Positions 17,445-27,149 of a DNA stretch of 64,000 nt are shown piece by piece. How positions within the stretch are numbered: position 1 is the first letter of the stretch; every line of letters begins with the position of its first letter. Position numbers and translations under genes: made by a program. Source of the stretch: Neisseria perflava (lineage in GTDB: Bacteria > Pseudomonadota > Gammaproteobacteria > Burkholderiales > Neisseriaceae); assembly GCF_019334725.1 (NCBI RefSeq), contig NZ_CP079818.1, forward strand, positions 1,922,001-1,986,000, in the 5' to 3' direction. A model generated the notes under the pieces. That model did not search any database and had not been told where the DNA came from. It saw only the letters and a list, made by a program, of their open reading frames with translations.

Positions 17445-18239
17445 ATGAATACACGAGATTTGTACCCTCACGAGATTTTGCAGGAAGCCATCGGCAAGAG
17501 CTGCGCCAAGTCTGAGTTCAGCATCAAAATGTTGGTGATTTTGAGTTTTTTAGGCGGCGGCTATGTCGGCTTCGGCTATCTTGCCTGCCTGCGCGTCATC
17601 AGTGGCATTCCGGCCGAATGGAACGGCCTGGCCGCCCTTTTGGGTGCGTCTGTGTTCCCGATTGCGCTGATTTGCATCTTAATCGGCGGCGGTGAGCTGG
17701 CAACAGGCAATATGATGATTATGGCTTTGGGCAGATTAACCGGCCGCGTCAGCACCTACAAACTGGTACGCAACTGGCTCATTGTCAGCTTGGGCAATCT
17801 GGCAGGCGCTGTTGCCATGGCCTATTTCCTCGGCCACTATGTCGGCTTGGCAGAGGGAGCGGCTGCGGCTAAAACCATTGCCATTGCCGAAGCCAAAGTT
17901 AATATGGACTTTGGCCGTGCCTTCGTTTCCGCTATCGCATGTAACTGGATGGTGTGCATGGGTATTTGGTTCTATTTCGGCTCACGTCATACTTCAGGCC
18001 GCATTTTGGCAACTTGGTTTCCGGTCATGATCTTCGTGTTAATCGGTTTCCAACACTTTGTCGCCAATATGTTCATCATTCCGGCCGGTATTTGGGCAGG
18101 CGCAAATGTCAGCTGGGGTCAATTTTTCTACAATATGATTCCCGTCTTCTTAGGCAATGTCCTCGGCGGATCGTCTTTTGTTGCCGCTTTCTATCTCTTC
18201 GCTTATAAACATTTGTTAAAAGAAGATTTTTCTATTTAG
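17445..18239 (+). CDS. Formate/nitrite transporter (FNT) family channel
   Basis: A 264-residue six-helix membrane protein of the FocA/NirC family, pentameric channels for formate, nitrite or related small anions. FNT signatures seen: FLGGGYVGFGYL, GGGELATGNMM (loop region), ACNWMVCMGIWF and GFQHFVANMFIIP. The cargo cannot be told from sequence; no formate or nitrite enzyme genes are adjacent. An AGAG Shine-Dalgarno precedes the ATG. A strong hairpin follows. Confidence 0.88.
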   Translation: MNTRDLYPHEILQEAIGKSCAKSEFSIKMLVILSFLGGGYVGFGYLACLRVISGIPAEWNGLAALLGASVFPIALICILIGGGELATGNMMIMALGRLTGRVSTYKLVRNWLIVSLGNLAGAVAMAYFLGHYVGLAEGAAAAKTIAIAEAKVNMDFGRAFVSAIACNWMVCMGIWFYFGSRHTSGRILATWFPVMIFVLIGFQHFVANMFIIPAGIWAGANVSWGQFFYNMIPVFLGNVLGGSSFVAAFYLFAYKHLLKEDFSI

Positions 18240-18695
18240 TTTAAACTGACTCACTACCCCGTATTCATCAGAAATACGGGGTAGTGCCGTTATCAGGCCG
18301 TCTGAACAGCTCCTTTCGTGTCGCATAATTACGCTTTTTTTCTGCATAACGTTTCATTTATAGGAAAGATAGTTTCATTGTCTTTCCTTTTCTCCAATTT
18401 AAGATAATTTTTGCAATCTTTTGTTTTCAAATAACTTCCCCTCAAAAGCGCTACGATTTTTCATAAAGCCCGTGTTCCGTGCTTTGCAAAACAAAAAATT
18501 TACTGTATTCTGAATTTAATTATTTACAATTTAATATGGATTGGTTACATATCCTATTGTATTTGAAAATAATTTATCCTGACTCTCTCGTGAAAAACAG
18601 GATTTTTAAGCTGTATTTTTATTAGAAAAAAGTTTGGGTACGAATTGTTTGCAATTTCAAAACCCGTATTTATAAGTTAGATGAGGAATAAATAC
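18240..18695. other. Intergenic region between FNT gene and putP
   Basis: 456 bp with no credible gene. It holds the hairpin at 18252-18286, a lone AG-DUS at about 18295-18306 and a long AT-rich stretch. TTGCAA (18649-18654), 16 nt, TATAAG (18671-18676) is a weak promoter candidate very close to the putP start. Confidence 0.4.
18252..18286 (+). terminator. Non-DUS hairpin after the FNT gene
   Basis: CACTACCCCGTATT pairs with AATACGGGGTAGTG (14 bp, loop about 7 nt), 12 nt after the stop. There is no T-tract, but the stem is strong. Confidence 0.65.
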
Positions 18696-20222
18696 ATGAA
18701 TCCCATGTATATCACTTTCGCGATTTATCTGATCGCCGTATTACTGATCGGCCTCGCCGCCTATTTTTCAACACGAAACTTCGACGACTACATCCTCGGC
18801 GGCCGTAGCTTGGGTCCGTTCGTTACTGCGATGTCTGCCGGTGCTTCCGATATGTCAGGTTGGCTTTTGATGGGTTTGCCCGGTGCCATTTACCTGAGCG
18901 GTTTGAATGAAGCTTGGATTGCCATTGGTCTGATTGTGGGTGCATACCTCAACTGGCTTTTGGTCGCAGGCCGTCTGCGCGTACATACCGAATACGCCAA
19001 CAACGCGCTGACGCTCCCTGATTACTTCTTCCACCGCTTTGGTGCCGGCGGTCACTTGATGAAAGTGGTTTCTGCACTGATTATCTTGTTCTTCTTCACT
19101 ATTTACTGTGCTTCAGGCATCGTAGCCGGTGCTACCCTGTTCCAAAGCCTGTTCCACGATCTGTCTTACACTCAAGCCATGTGGCTGGGTGCCGGCGCAA
19201 CCATCGCCTACACTTTCTTGGGCGGTTTCTTGGCCGTAAGTTGGACCGATACCCTGCAAGCTTCTTTGATGATTTTTGCATTGGTACTGACTCCTATAAT
19301 GGTGTATTTGGGTTTGGGTGGTGCAGATCAAATGAACGCGGCCATCCAACAAGTTGCCGCTTCTACCGGTAAAGAATACGGCAGCCTGTTTGCCGGTACT
19401 ACTTTCATCGGCATTATCTCTACCGCCGCTTGGGGCTTGGGCTATTTCGGCCAACCACACATTTTGGCTCGCTTTATGGCTGCTGAAAGCGCTAAATCTC
19501 TGGTTTCTGCACGCCGTATCGGTATGACTTGGATGATTCTGTGTATGGCCGGTGCTGTGGCTGTCGGCTACTTCGGTATCGCTTACTTCGGCGCCAACCC
19601 TGCACACGTTGAAGAAATGAACGGCAACCACGAACGTATCTTCATCGCTTTGGCTACCCTGCTCTTCAACCCTTGGATTGCCGGTATCATCTTGAGCGCG
19701 ATTCTCGCCGCCGTAATGTCTACCCTGTCTTGCCAATTGTTGGTTTGCTCCAGCGCGATTACCGAAGACTTCTACAAAGGCTTCCTGCGTAAAAAGGCAC
19801 AACAAGCTGAATTGGTATGGATTGGCCGTCTGATGGTATTGGCGATTGCCGTGATTTCTATCCTGATTGCTTCTGACCCTAACAGTAAAGTATTAGGCTT
19901 GGTAGCTTATGCATGGGCCGGCTTTGGTGCCGCATTCGGTCCGGTTGTTATCCTGTCTGTTTTGTGGAAACGCATTACTGCCTACGGCGCACTCTCCGGC
20001 ATGATTGCAGGCGCGCTGACTGTGGTTGTTTGGGCTGAGTGGATCAAAAAACCTGCTTTGGCCGCACAAGAAACAGGCTTCTCTACCGTCTATGAAATCG
20101 TTCCCGGCTTCATCGCTTGTACCCTCGTAATTGTTTTGGTCTCTCTGATCGACAAAAAACCTTCACGCGAATTGCAAGAACGTTTCGAAAAAGCAGACGC
20201 AGAATACCGCGCCTCTAAATAA
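18696..20222 (+). CDS. putP: PutP, sodium/proline symporter
   Basis: A 508-residue Na+/proline symporter of the SSS family. Typical segments: YILGGRSLGPFVTAMSAGASDMSGWLLMGLPG (substrate/Na+ site), NWLLVAGRLRVHTE, WTDTLQASLM, GLGYFGQPHILARFMA and STLSCQLLVCSSAITEDFY. The ATG at 18696 is chosen over one 15 nt earlier because GAGGA lies upstream of it and the protein then begins MNPMYITF. It precedes putA by 223 bp, making a proline-uptake and catabolism pair, although the hairpin between them suggests separate transcripts or attenuation. Confidence 0.93.
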   Translation: MNPMYITFAIYLIAVLLIGLAAYFSTRNFDDYILGGRSLGPFVTAMSAGASDMSGWLLMGLPGAIYLSGLNEAWIAIGLIVGAYLNWLLVAGRLRVHTEYANNALTLPDYFFHRFGAGGHLMKVVSALIILFFFTIYCASGIVAGATLFQSLFHDLSYTQAMWLGAGATIAYTFLGGFLAVSWTDTLQASLMIFALVLTPIMVYLGLGGADQMNAAIQQVAASTGKEYGSLFAGTTFIGIISTAAWGLGYFGQPHILARFMAAESAKSLVSARRIGMTWMILCMAGAVAVGYFGIAYFGANPAHVEEMNGNHERIFIALATLLFNPWIAGIILSAILAAVMSTLSCQLLVCSSAITEDFYKGFLRKKAQQAELVWIGRLMVLAIAVISILIASDPNSKVLGLVAYAWAGFGAAFGPVVILSVLWKRITAYGALSGMIAGALTVVVWAEWIKKPALAAQETGFSTVYEIVPGFIACTLVIVLVSLIDKKPSRELQERFEKADAEYRASK

Positions 20223-20226
20223 GACG

Positions 20227-20265
20227 TTTTCAGACGGCCTGCATGATTCCGTGCAGGCCGTCTTT
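20227..20265 (+). terminator. Paired-DUS terminator after putP
   Basis: AGACGGCCTGCA and TGCAGGCCGTCT form a 12-bp stem with 8-nt loop and a TTT tail. The DUS copies are in the tail-to-tail orientation. Confidence 0.8.
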
Positions 20266-20445
20266 ATGAAATAAACTGTTTCAAAATAATCTGAGCCTTA
20301 TCAGAAAAAACAGCAATTTATGCGGATGCATCTTGTATCCGCATCATAATTTTATTACGATATTACTATCCTTCAGAATGCTTGTTTTAGCAGTCTTAAT
20401 TCAGGCCGTCTGAAACCATGAAAAAACCTTTGGAGAACATAAATA

Positions 20446-23400
20446 ATGTTTAACTTCGCTTTTCCAACACAAACTCCTCTGCGTCAAGCTGTAACTGATG
20501 CCTACCGCCGCGATGAAATCGAGGCCGTTCAGGATATGTTGCAACGTGCACAGATGACCGACGAAGAACGCAATGCCGCCTCCGAGCTTGCCCGTCGTTT
20601 GGTTACCCAAGTCCGTGCCAGCCGTACCAAAGCCAGCGGTGTAGATGCCTTGATGCACGAGTTCTCCCTCTCCAGTGAAGAAGGTGTTGCACTGATGTGT
20701 CTGGCTGAAGCCCTGCTGCGCATTCCGGACAATGCCACCCGTGACCGCCTGATTGCCGACAAAATCTCTGAAGGCAACTGGAAAAGCCACTTGAACAACA
20801 GCCCTTCCCTCTTCGTTAACGCGGCCGCATGGGGTCTGCTGATTACCGGCAAACTGACCGCGACAAACGACAAACAGATGAGTTCCGCATTGAGCCGTCT
20901 GATCAGCAAAGGCGGCGCCCCTCTGATCCGTCAAGGCGTTAACTACGCCATGCGCCTGCTGGGCAAACAGTTCGTCACCGGTCAAACCATTGAAGAAGCG
21001 CTGCAAAACGGTAAAGAGCGCGAGAAAATGGGTTACCGCTTCTCTTTCGATATGTTGGGTGAAGCCGCATACACCGAAGAAGATGCCAACCGCTACTACA
21101 ACGACTACGTTCAAGCCATTCACGCCATCGGTAAAGATGCCGCTGGCCAAGGCGTTTACGAAGGCAACGGTATCTCCGTCAAACTTTCCGCCATCCACCC
21201 ACGCTACTCACGCGCCCAACACGAACGCGTGATGAACGAACTGCTGCCACGCCTGAAAGAATTGTTCCTTTTGGGTAAAAAATACGATATCGGTATCAAC
21301 ATCGACGCCGAAGAAGCCAACCGTCTCGAATTGTCTTTGGACTTGATGGAAGCGTTGGTTTCCGATCCTGACTTGGCAGGCTACAAAGGTATCGGTTTCG
21401 TTGTTCAGGCCTACCAAAAACGTTGCCCGTTTGTTATCGACTATCTGATCGACCTGGCCCGCCGCAACAACCAAAAACTGATGATCCGTTTGGTGAAAGG
21501 CGCATACTGGGACAGCGAAGTGAAATGGGCTCAAGTAGACGGCATGGAAGGCTATCCGACTTACACCCGTAAAGTCCACACCGACATCTCCTACCTCGCC
21601 TGCGCACGCAAACTCTTGGATGCGCAAGATGCCGTGTTCCCACAATTTGCCACCCACAACGCCTACACCTTGGGCGCAATCTACCAAATGGGTAAAGGCA
21701 AAGACTTCGAACACCAATGTCTGCACGGCATGGGCGAAACCCTGTACGACCAAGTGGTCGGCCCGCAAAACTTAGGTCGCCGCGTACGCGTGTATGCCCC
21801 GGTCGGCACACACGAAACCCTGCTCGCCTACTTGGTACGCCGCCTGTTGGAAAACGGTGCGAACTCTTCTTTCGTGAACCAAATCGTTGACGAAAACATC
21901 AGCATCGACCGCCTGATTAAGAGCCCGTTCGACACCATCGCCGAACAAGGCATCCATCTGCATCCGGCATTGCCTCTGCCGCGCGATTTGTATGGCAAAG
22001 GCCGTCTGAACTCCCAAGGCGTCGATTTCAGCAACGAAAACGTATTGCAAAACCTGCAAGAAAAACTCAACCAAGCTTCTTCCGAAGACTTCCACGCTGC
22101 TTCTATCGTCAATGGCGAAGCGCGTAACGTGGGCAAAGCGCAACCCGTCCGCAACCCTGCAGACCACAACGATGTTGTCGGCACTGTCAGCTTTGCCGAT
22201 GCGGCATTGGCTCAAGAAGCTATTGGTGCAGCCGTTGCCGCCTTGCCGGAGTGGAGCGCCAAACCTGCTTCAGAACGCGCCGACTGCCTGCGCCGTTTTG
22301 CCGACCTCTTGGAACAACACACGCCTGCATTGATGATGCTGGCCGTCCGCGAAGCCGGTAAAACCTTAAACAACGCCGTTGCCGAAGTACGAGAAGCCGT
22401 TGACTTCTGTCGCTACTATGCCAACGAAGCTGAAAACACCTTGCCTAAAGATGCCAAAGCTGTCGGCGCAATCGTTGCCATCAGCCCATGGAACTTCCCA
22501 TTGGCCATCTTTACCGGCGAAGTGGTTTCTGCATTGGCAGCCGGTAACACCGTTATCGCCAAACCTGCCGAACAAACCAGCCTGATTGCTACTTACGCAG
22601 TTTCCCTGATGCATCAAGCCGGTATTCCGACTTCTGCGCTGCAACTCGTACTCGGCGCAGGCGATGTCGGCTCTGCCCTGACCGGCGATGCCCGCATCGG
22701 CGGTGTGATCTTCACCGGTTCTACCGAAGTAGCGCGCCTGATCAACAAAGCCCTGTCCAAACGCGACGACAGCCCTGTCCTGATTGCCGAGACCGGTGGT
22801 CAAAACGCGATGATTGTGGACTCTACCGCCCTGCCGGAACAAGTCTGCCTCGACGTATTGAACTCTGCCTTCGACAGCGCAGGCCAACGTTGTTCCGCTC
22901 TGCGTATCTTGTGCGTTCAAGAAGATGTTGCCGATAAAATGGTCAACATCATCAAAGGCGCAATGGACGAATTGGTTGTCGGCAAACCGACCCAACTGAC
23001 CACAGATATTGGCCCTGTCATCGATGCTGAAGCCCAACAAAACCTGTTGGCCCACATCAACCGAATGAAAGGCGTAGCGAAGGCTTACCACGAAATCAAA
23101 ACTGCCGCCGACGTTGATGACAACAACTCTACTTTCGTTCGTCCAATCCTGTTTGAATTGAACAACCTGAACGAGTTGCAACGCGAAGTGTTCGGTCCTG
23201 TATTGCACGTTGTCCGCTACCGCGCCAGCGAATTGGATCAACTCATCGACCAAATCAACGCCAAAGGCTATGCTCTGACCAGCGGTGTACACAGCCGTAT
23301 CGAAGGTACTGTCGACCATATCCGCGACCGCATCGAAGCCGGTAACATCTACGTTAACCGCAACATCGTTGGTGCTGTTGTCGGCGTACAACCTTTCGGC

Positions 23401-24051
23401 GGTCACGGCTTGTCCGGTACCGGTCCAAAAGCAGGCGGTTCATTCTATCTGCAACGCCTGGTTCGTACTCCTGAATGGGTTGCCCCAACCCTCAGCCGAA
23501 TCGGCCAAGCAGACGAAGACGCACTCAAACGTTTGGAAACCCTGGTTCACAAACTGCCGTTTAACTCAGAAGAGAAAAAAGCTGCAGCCGCAGCTTTGGG
23601 TCACGCACGCGTCCGTACCCTGCGCAAAGCCGAAACCGTATTGGTCGGCCCGACCGGCGAACGCAACTCATTGAGCTGGCGCTCTCCAAAACGTATTTGG
23701 GTACATGGCGGCAATCTGCTGCAAGCCTTCTCTGCCCTGACCGAGCTGGCAGCCGCAGGCATCCAAACCGTTGTTGAGCCTAACAGCCCATTGGCTTCCT
23801 ACTCAGCCGATTTGGACGGTTTGTTACAAGTCAACAGCAAACCTGAAAACACAGGCATCAGCCATGTTGCCGCTATCGAGCCTTTGAGCAGCGAGCGCAA
23901 ACAAGAGTTGGCCGGCCGCGACGGTGCGCTCATCCGCATTCTGCCTTCCGAACAAGGTCTGGATATCCTGCAAGTATTTGAAGAAATCTCTTGCAGTATC
24001 AATACTACCGCTGCCGGTGGTAATGCCAGCCTGATGGCAGTTGCCGACTAA
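20446..24051 (+). CDS. putA: PutA, bifunctional proline dehydrogenase / P5C dehydrogenase
   Basis: A 1201-residue enzyme oxidising proline to glutamate in two steps. The FAD-binding PRODH barrel occupies about residues 180-480 (VKLSAIHPRYS, LMIRLVKGAYWDSEVK, FATHNAYTLGAI, EHQCLHGMGE). The NAD+-dependent P5C dehydrogenase lies at about 560-1010 (ISPWNFPLAIFTGEV, IAETGGQNAMIVD, catalytic Cys816 in GQRCSALR, PFGGHGLSGTGPKAGG). A C-terminal ALDH-like dimer-cover region follows. Unlike E. coli PutA (1320 residues) it has no N-terminal ribbon-helix-helix DNA-binding domain: it begins directly with MFNFAFPTQTPLRQAVTDAYRRD. It therefore should not repress its own locus. GGAGAA precedes the ATG. Confidence 0.95.
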   Translation: MFNFAFPTQTPLRQAVTDAYRRDEIEAVQDMLQRAQMTDEERNAASELARRLVTQVRASRTKASGVDALMHEFSLSSEEGVALMCLAEALLRIPDNATRDRLIADKISEGNWKSHLNNSPSLFVNAAAWGLLITGKLTATNDKQMSSALSRLISKGGAPLIRQGVNYAMRLLGKQFVTGQTIEEALQNGKEREKMGYRFSFDMLGEAAYTEEDANRYYNDYVQAIHAIGKDAAGQGVYEGNGISVKLSAIHPRYSRAQHERVMNELLPRLKELFLLGKKYDIGINIDAEEANRLELSLDLMEALVSDPDLAGYKGIGFVVQAYQKRCPFVIDYLIDLARRNNQKLMIRLVKGAYWDSEVKWAQVDGMEGYPTYTRKVHTDISYLACARKLLDAQDAVFPQFATHNAYTLGAIYQMGKGKDFEHQCLHGMGETLYDQVVGPQNLGRRVRVYAPVGTHETLLAYLVRRLLENGANSSFVNQIVDENISIDRLIKSPFDTIAEQGIHLHPALPLPRDLYGKGRLNSQGVDFSNENVLQNLQEKLNQASSEDFHAASIVNGEARNVGKAQPVRNPADHNDVVGTVSFADAALAQEAIGAAVAALPEWSAKPASERADCLRRFADLLEQHTPALMMLAVREAGKTLNNAVAEVREAVDFCRYYANEAENTLPKDAKAVGAIVAISPWNFPLAIFTGEVVSALAAGNTVIAKPAEQTSLIATYAVSLMHQAGIPTSALQLVLGAGDVGSALTGDARIGGVIFTGSTEVARLINKALSKRDDSPVLIAETGGQNAMIVDSTALPEQVCLDVLNSAFDSAGQRCSALRILCVQEDVADKMVNIIKGAMDELVVGKPTQLTTDIGPVIDAEAQQNLLAHINRMKGVAKAYHEIKTAADVDDNNSTFVRPILFELNNLNELQREVFGPVLHVVRYRASELDQLIDQINAKGYALTSGVHSRIEGTVDHIRDRIEAGNIYVNRNIVGAVVGVQPFGGHGLSGTGPKAGGSFYLQRLVRTPEWVAPTLSRIGQADEDALKRLETLVHKLPFNSEEKKAAAAALGHARVRTLRKAETVLVGPTGERNSLSWRSPKRIWVHGGNLLQAFSALTELAAAGIQTVVEPNSPLASYSADLDGLLQVNSKPENTGISHVAAIEPLSSERKQELAGRDGALIRILPSEQGLDILQVFEEISCSINTTAAGGNASLMAVAD

Positions 24052-24064
24052 TCGTAGCCAAATC

Positions 24065-24098
24065 AAAGGCCGTCTGAAATTCAGACGGCCTTTTTTAT
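24065..24098. terminator. Paired-DUS terminator, putA / nth
   Basis: Two inverted AG-DUS with almost no loop between them, then T6. It is shared by convergent genes. Confidence 0.88.
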
Positions 24099-24106
24099 GT
24101 TTTTAT

Positions 24107-24736
24107 TTACATTTTTGCCGGATATTCGCACAAATCGTTAATCAGGCATTTGCTACATTGAGGTTTCAAAGCCTTGCACGTATAGCGGCCGTGCAAAATC
24201 AACCAATGATGAGCATCCATCAAAAATTCTTTGGGAATAAAGCGCATCAGCTTGTCTTCAACTTCACGCACATCCTTGCCCGGCGCGATTTTGGTGCGGT
24301 TGGCCACACGGAAAATATGGGTATCGACCGCCATAACAGGTTGCCCGAATGCAGTATTCAACACCACATTGGCTGTTTTACGGCCAACACCGGGCAAAGA
24401 TTCCAAAGCCTCTCGGTCGGCAGGCACTTCGCCATTGTATTTTTCCAGCAAAATACGGCAAGTCTGCATGATGTGTTTGGACTTAGTTTTGTAGAGGCCT
24501 ATGGTTTTGGTGTATTCCATCACGCCGTCCAGCCCCAAATCCAACATGGCTTGCGGCGTATTGGCAACTGGAAAGAGTTTGGCAGTCGCTTTGTTCACGC
24601 CGACATCAGTTGCTTGTGCAGACAATAAAACGGCGATAAGCAGCTCAAACGGCGAGCTGAAATTCAACTCGGTAGTCGGATGAGGATTGGCAGCGCGGAA
24701 ACGCTCGAAAATTTCTTGGCGGATTTGTTTGTTCAT
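24107..24736 (-). CDS. nth: Endonuclease III
   Basis: A 209-residue base-excision-repair DNA glycosylase/AP lyase for oxidised pyrimidines. The helix-hairpin-helix LESLPGVGRKTANVVLN contains the catalytic Lys, and VDTHIFRVANR holds the catalytic Asp. The C-terminal [4Fe-4S] cluster motif C-x6-C-x2-C-x5-C is complete (CKALKPQCSKCLINDLC). Length matches E. coli Nth (211). Single gene with paired-DUS hairpins on both sides. Confidence 0.95.
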   Translation of the reverse strand: MNKQIRQEIFERFRAANPHPTTELNFSSPFELLIAVLLSAQATDVGVNKATAKLFPVANTPQAMLDLGLDGVMEYTKTIGLYKTKSKHIMQTCRILLEKYNGEVPADREALESLPGVGRKTANVVLNTAFGQPVMAVDTHIFRVANRTKIAPGKDVREVEDKLMRFIPKEFLMDAHHWLILHGRYTCKALKPQCSKCLINDLCEYPAKM

Positions 24737-24805
24737 TGTTTGGATTATTTTTTTATTGGTGCAGCAATTATAGTGAAATCATGTTGATACGGCTACTTCA
24801 AGTAA

Positions 24806-24843
24806 AACAAGGCCGTCTGAAATTGTTTTCAGACGGCCTTGTT
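24806..24843 (-). terminator. Paired-DUS terminator after nhaC-like gene
   Basis: An inverted AG-DUS pair with a 17-bp stem including flanking AACA/TGTT, about 30 nt past the antiporter stop. Confidence 0.85.
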
Positions 24844-24873
24844 TGATAAAAGCATTGCTATTTTAAATGCTGT

Positions 24874-26253
24874 TTACTTCTTACTCAAAGTCAGCCCTGT
24901 CCAGCCAAACACCAGCGTCAGAGCCAAACTCAAGTAGCAGAAGAAGGCATAAGGCAGGTATTCCCAAACAGGCACACCCAAGGCATGACTGATGAATACG
25001 CCGCAGACGCTCCAAGGCACCAACGGGTTGATGACCGTACCCGCATCTTCCAGCGTACGGGCAAGGTTGCGCGAATGCAGGCCGAGTTTGTCATATACCG
25101 GCTTAAAGGTTTCGCCGGAAAGCAGGATACTTAAATATTGTTCGCCAATCAGGAAGTTGACGCCGACCGATGTTATGGCCACGCTGAAAGTAGCACGTCC
25201 GGCATTGGTCAGGAACGCACGAATGGCCTCCAGCAAAGACGGAATCACACCAATGCTGAACAACAGGCCGCCCAAGCTCATGCCGAGTATTACGATGGTT
25301 TGCGTAAAGAACATGCTTTCTAAGCCGCCACGAGAAATAAGACGGGCAATGTCTTTGAATGCTTCGCCTTCAAGTTTGTATCCGCTGTAAAACCACGCGC
25401 CCAGCTGTTTCAAATCAGGCGTACTGTGGAAGTAAGTCATAATCAGCGCCACCACAACGGTAAACAACATGGCCACAATGGCATTGACGCGCATCAGGGC
25501 GAGGACAACCAGCAAGGCAAACGGAATCAGCGAATAGGCATGCACCAAACCGGTTGCTTCCAATTGCGCGCGGAAAGCTTCGACGCTGTTCATGTCATGT
25601 GCGGCAACATTGGGCAAGAGCCACAACATCAATGCCGCACTGATCAACCACGCAGGCACAGTGGTGTACATCATGTTTTTGATGTGTTCGAACAAATCAA
25701 TGCCGACAATCGAAGCGGAAATACCGGTCGTATCGGAAAGCGGCGACATTTTATCGCCAAAGAACGCACCCGACACAATCGCGCCTGCCGTCATCGCCAT
25801 ATCGGCATGAAACGCAGCCGCCATACCCATAAATGCCACGCCGACAGTCGCACAAGTCGTCAAACTACTGCCGATGGAAATACCGATGATTGAGCAAAGC
25901 GCAAACGCCGAGAAATAAAAATAAGTCGGCGAAATCAATCCGAAACCGTAATACATCAGCGTCGGAATCGCACCGCTCATCATCAGCGCGCTGACCATCA
26001 GGCCGATAAAGAAAAACAGATAAATCGCACCCATGCCCTGCCCGACCGCGCCTATCATACCGTTTTGCATGTCTTGATATTTCAAGCCACGCATCAAACC
26101 GTACAACAGCAAGACCACGATCGCCGTCACAATCGACATATGCGGCAGCCATTCAAGCGAAATAATCGTGTAACCCATTGCCGCCACCAAAGCCAAGGCC
26201 ACAGCGATGGCCTCAAAGCGCGGCATATTAAGTAAGGATTTGAAAGCAAACAT
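24874..26253 (-). CDS. nhaC: NhaC-family Na+/H+ antiporter
   Basis: A 459-residue polytopic membrane protein of the NhaC family. Family-like segments: SIIGISIGSSLTTCATVGVAFMGMAAAF, GAIVSGAFFGDKMSPLSDTTGISASIVGIDLFEHIKNMMYTT and LEDAGTVINPLVPWSVCGVFIS. It likely exchanges Na+ (or malate/lactate with Na+, as for some NhaC relatives) for H+. The ATG at 26253 gives MFAFKSLLNMPRFEA; the upstream 14 codons are probably untranslated. Substrate preference cannot be read from sequence. Confidence 0.82.
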   Translation of the reverse strand: MFAFKSLLNMPRFEAIAVALALVAAMGYTIISLEWLPHMSIVTAIVVLLLYGLMRGLKYQDMQNGMIGAVGQGMGAIYLFFFIGLMVSALMMSGAIPTLMYYGFGLISPTYFYFSAFALCSIIGISIGSSLTTCATVGVAFMGMAAAFHADMAMTAGAIVSGAFFGDKMSPLSDTTGISASIVGIDLFEHIKNMMYTTVPAWLISAALMLWLLPNVAAHDMNSVEAFRAQLEATGLVHAYSLIPFALLVVLALMRVNAIVAMLFTVVVALIMTYFHSTPDLKQLGAWFYSGYKLEGEAFKDIARLISRGGLESMFFTQTIVILGMSLGGLLFSIGVIPSLLEAIRAFLTNAGRATFSVAITSVGVNFLIGEQYLSILLSGETFKPVYDKLGLHSRNLARTLEDAGTVINPLVPWSVCGVFISHALGVPVWEYLPYAFFCYLSLALTLVFGWTGLTLSKK

Positions 26254-26295
26254 TGTTCTTTGCCTTTTTAATAAGTATTTAACAGATTTTAGCAT

Positions 26296-26337
26296 AACAG
26301 GCCGTCTGAAACCCGATTTTCAGACGGCCTGCCTGTT
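26296..26337 (-). terminator. Paired-DUS terminator after alpha/beta hydrolase gene
   Basis: Inverted AG-DUS with an extended stem (AACAGG...CCTGTT); it separates the hydrolase gene from the antiporter gene downstream. Confidence 0.8.
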
Positions 26338-26433
26338 ATTTTATAAAAACAGCTTCAGTAAAACTGCGACACTTTCTTTAAAATATATTAAATTATTAAC
26401 ATTAAATACTTTTAAATTAAAATAAATGAAATT

Positions 26434-27057
26434 TTATTGCTTTTTAAAACGTCCATCATGCAAAAATGCCACCACCTGCTCAACCGTTTTACGGTTAAAC
26501 AGCATACCGCTATGGCTGACAGGCAAAACAACATGATCGCGCATATTCGGACAATGCGTTTCGCTGACCAAAACCGTACCATCATGTTCGCCATGCAAAC
26601 CTAAAACACGACCCAGTCCATACGGTTTATTGCCGGCAATACTGCCCAACTCAACACCCTTTGGTAATTCAGGTATACCACCGTCCAATGCGCCTTTATA
26701 CGAGCCGCCCAATACTGGCTTTTGCAAACCCATATTGAACACACGCTGCGCGGCACGGCTGCCTTGGTGCGGCGTACCCATGGTAACGATACGGCCGCTG
26801 ACTTTATCCGGATATGCCGCCGCAAAATTGCGTAAGACCAACCCGCCCAAACTATGGCCGACAAAGTGCAGCGTTTCATCAGCATGGTTCTCATCAATCC
26901 ATCGCGCTAGATCTTCAACATGTCGGTTCATCGAATGCAAAACACTGTAATAATCGAACAGAGCAACTTCAAAACCTTCTTGTTCCAGCAAATACGCCAG
27001 CGGTCTCATGACCCACGAATGCATGTGCAAGCCATGCAGCAAAATGATTTTGGCCAT
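26434..27057 (-). CDS. Alpha/beta-hydrolase, esterase/lipase-like
   Basis: 207 residues, probably cytoplasmic (no signal peptide). The oxyanion-hole segment LLHGLHMHSW, nucleophile elbow GHSLGG (Ser69), acid in GLHGEHDGTV and catalytic His in LPVSHSGML give a full triad. TMGTPHQGS resembles PGAP1-like and lipase-type hydrolases acting on acyl esters. Substrate unknown. GGAGGA lies just upstream of the ATG. Confidence 0.8.
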   Translation of the reverse strand: MAKIILLHGLHMHSWVMRPLAYLLEQEGFEVALFDYYSVLHSMNRHVEDLARWIDENHADETLHFVGHSLGGLVLRNFAAAYPDKVSGRIVTMGTPHQGSRAAQRVFNMGLQKPVLGGSYKGALDGGIPELPKGVELGSIAGNKPYGLGRVLGLHGEHDGTVLVSETHCPNMRDHVVLPVSHSGMLFNRKTVEQVVAFLHDGRFKKQ

Positions 27058-27096
27058 TTTTTCCTCCTGTCATTTAAATCATTATGCCACAAAGTA

Positions 27097-27138
27097 AAAA
27101 GGCCGTCTGAAATCCCATAAGGTTTCAGACGGCCTTTT
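27097..27138 (-). terminator. Paired-DUS terminator after gluP
   Basis: Inverted AG-DUS with A4/T4 flanks, 12 nt past the gluP stop. Confidence 0.87.
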
Positions 27139-27149
27139 ATCATGATAAA

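Noticed and set aside
22366..23406. 346-codon minus-strand frame opposite putA
   Set aside because: A long antisense shadow caused by codon bias; the plus strand encodes the aldehyde dehydrogenase domain throughout.
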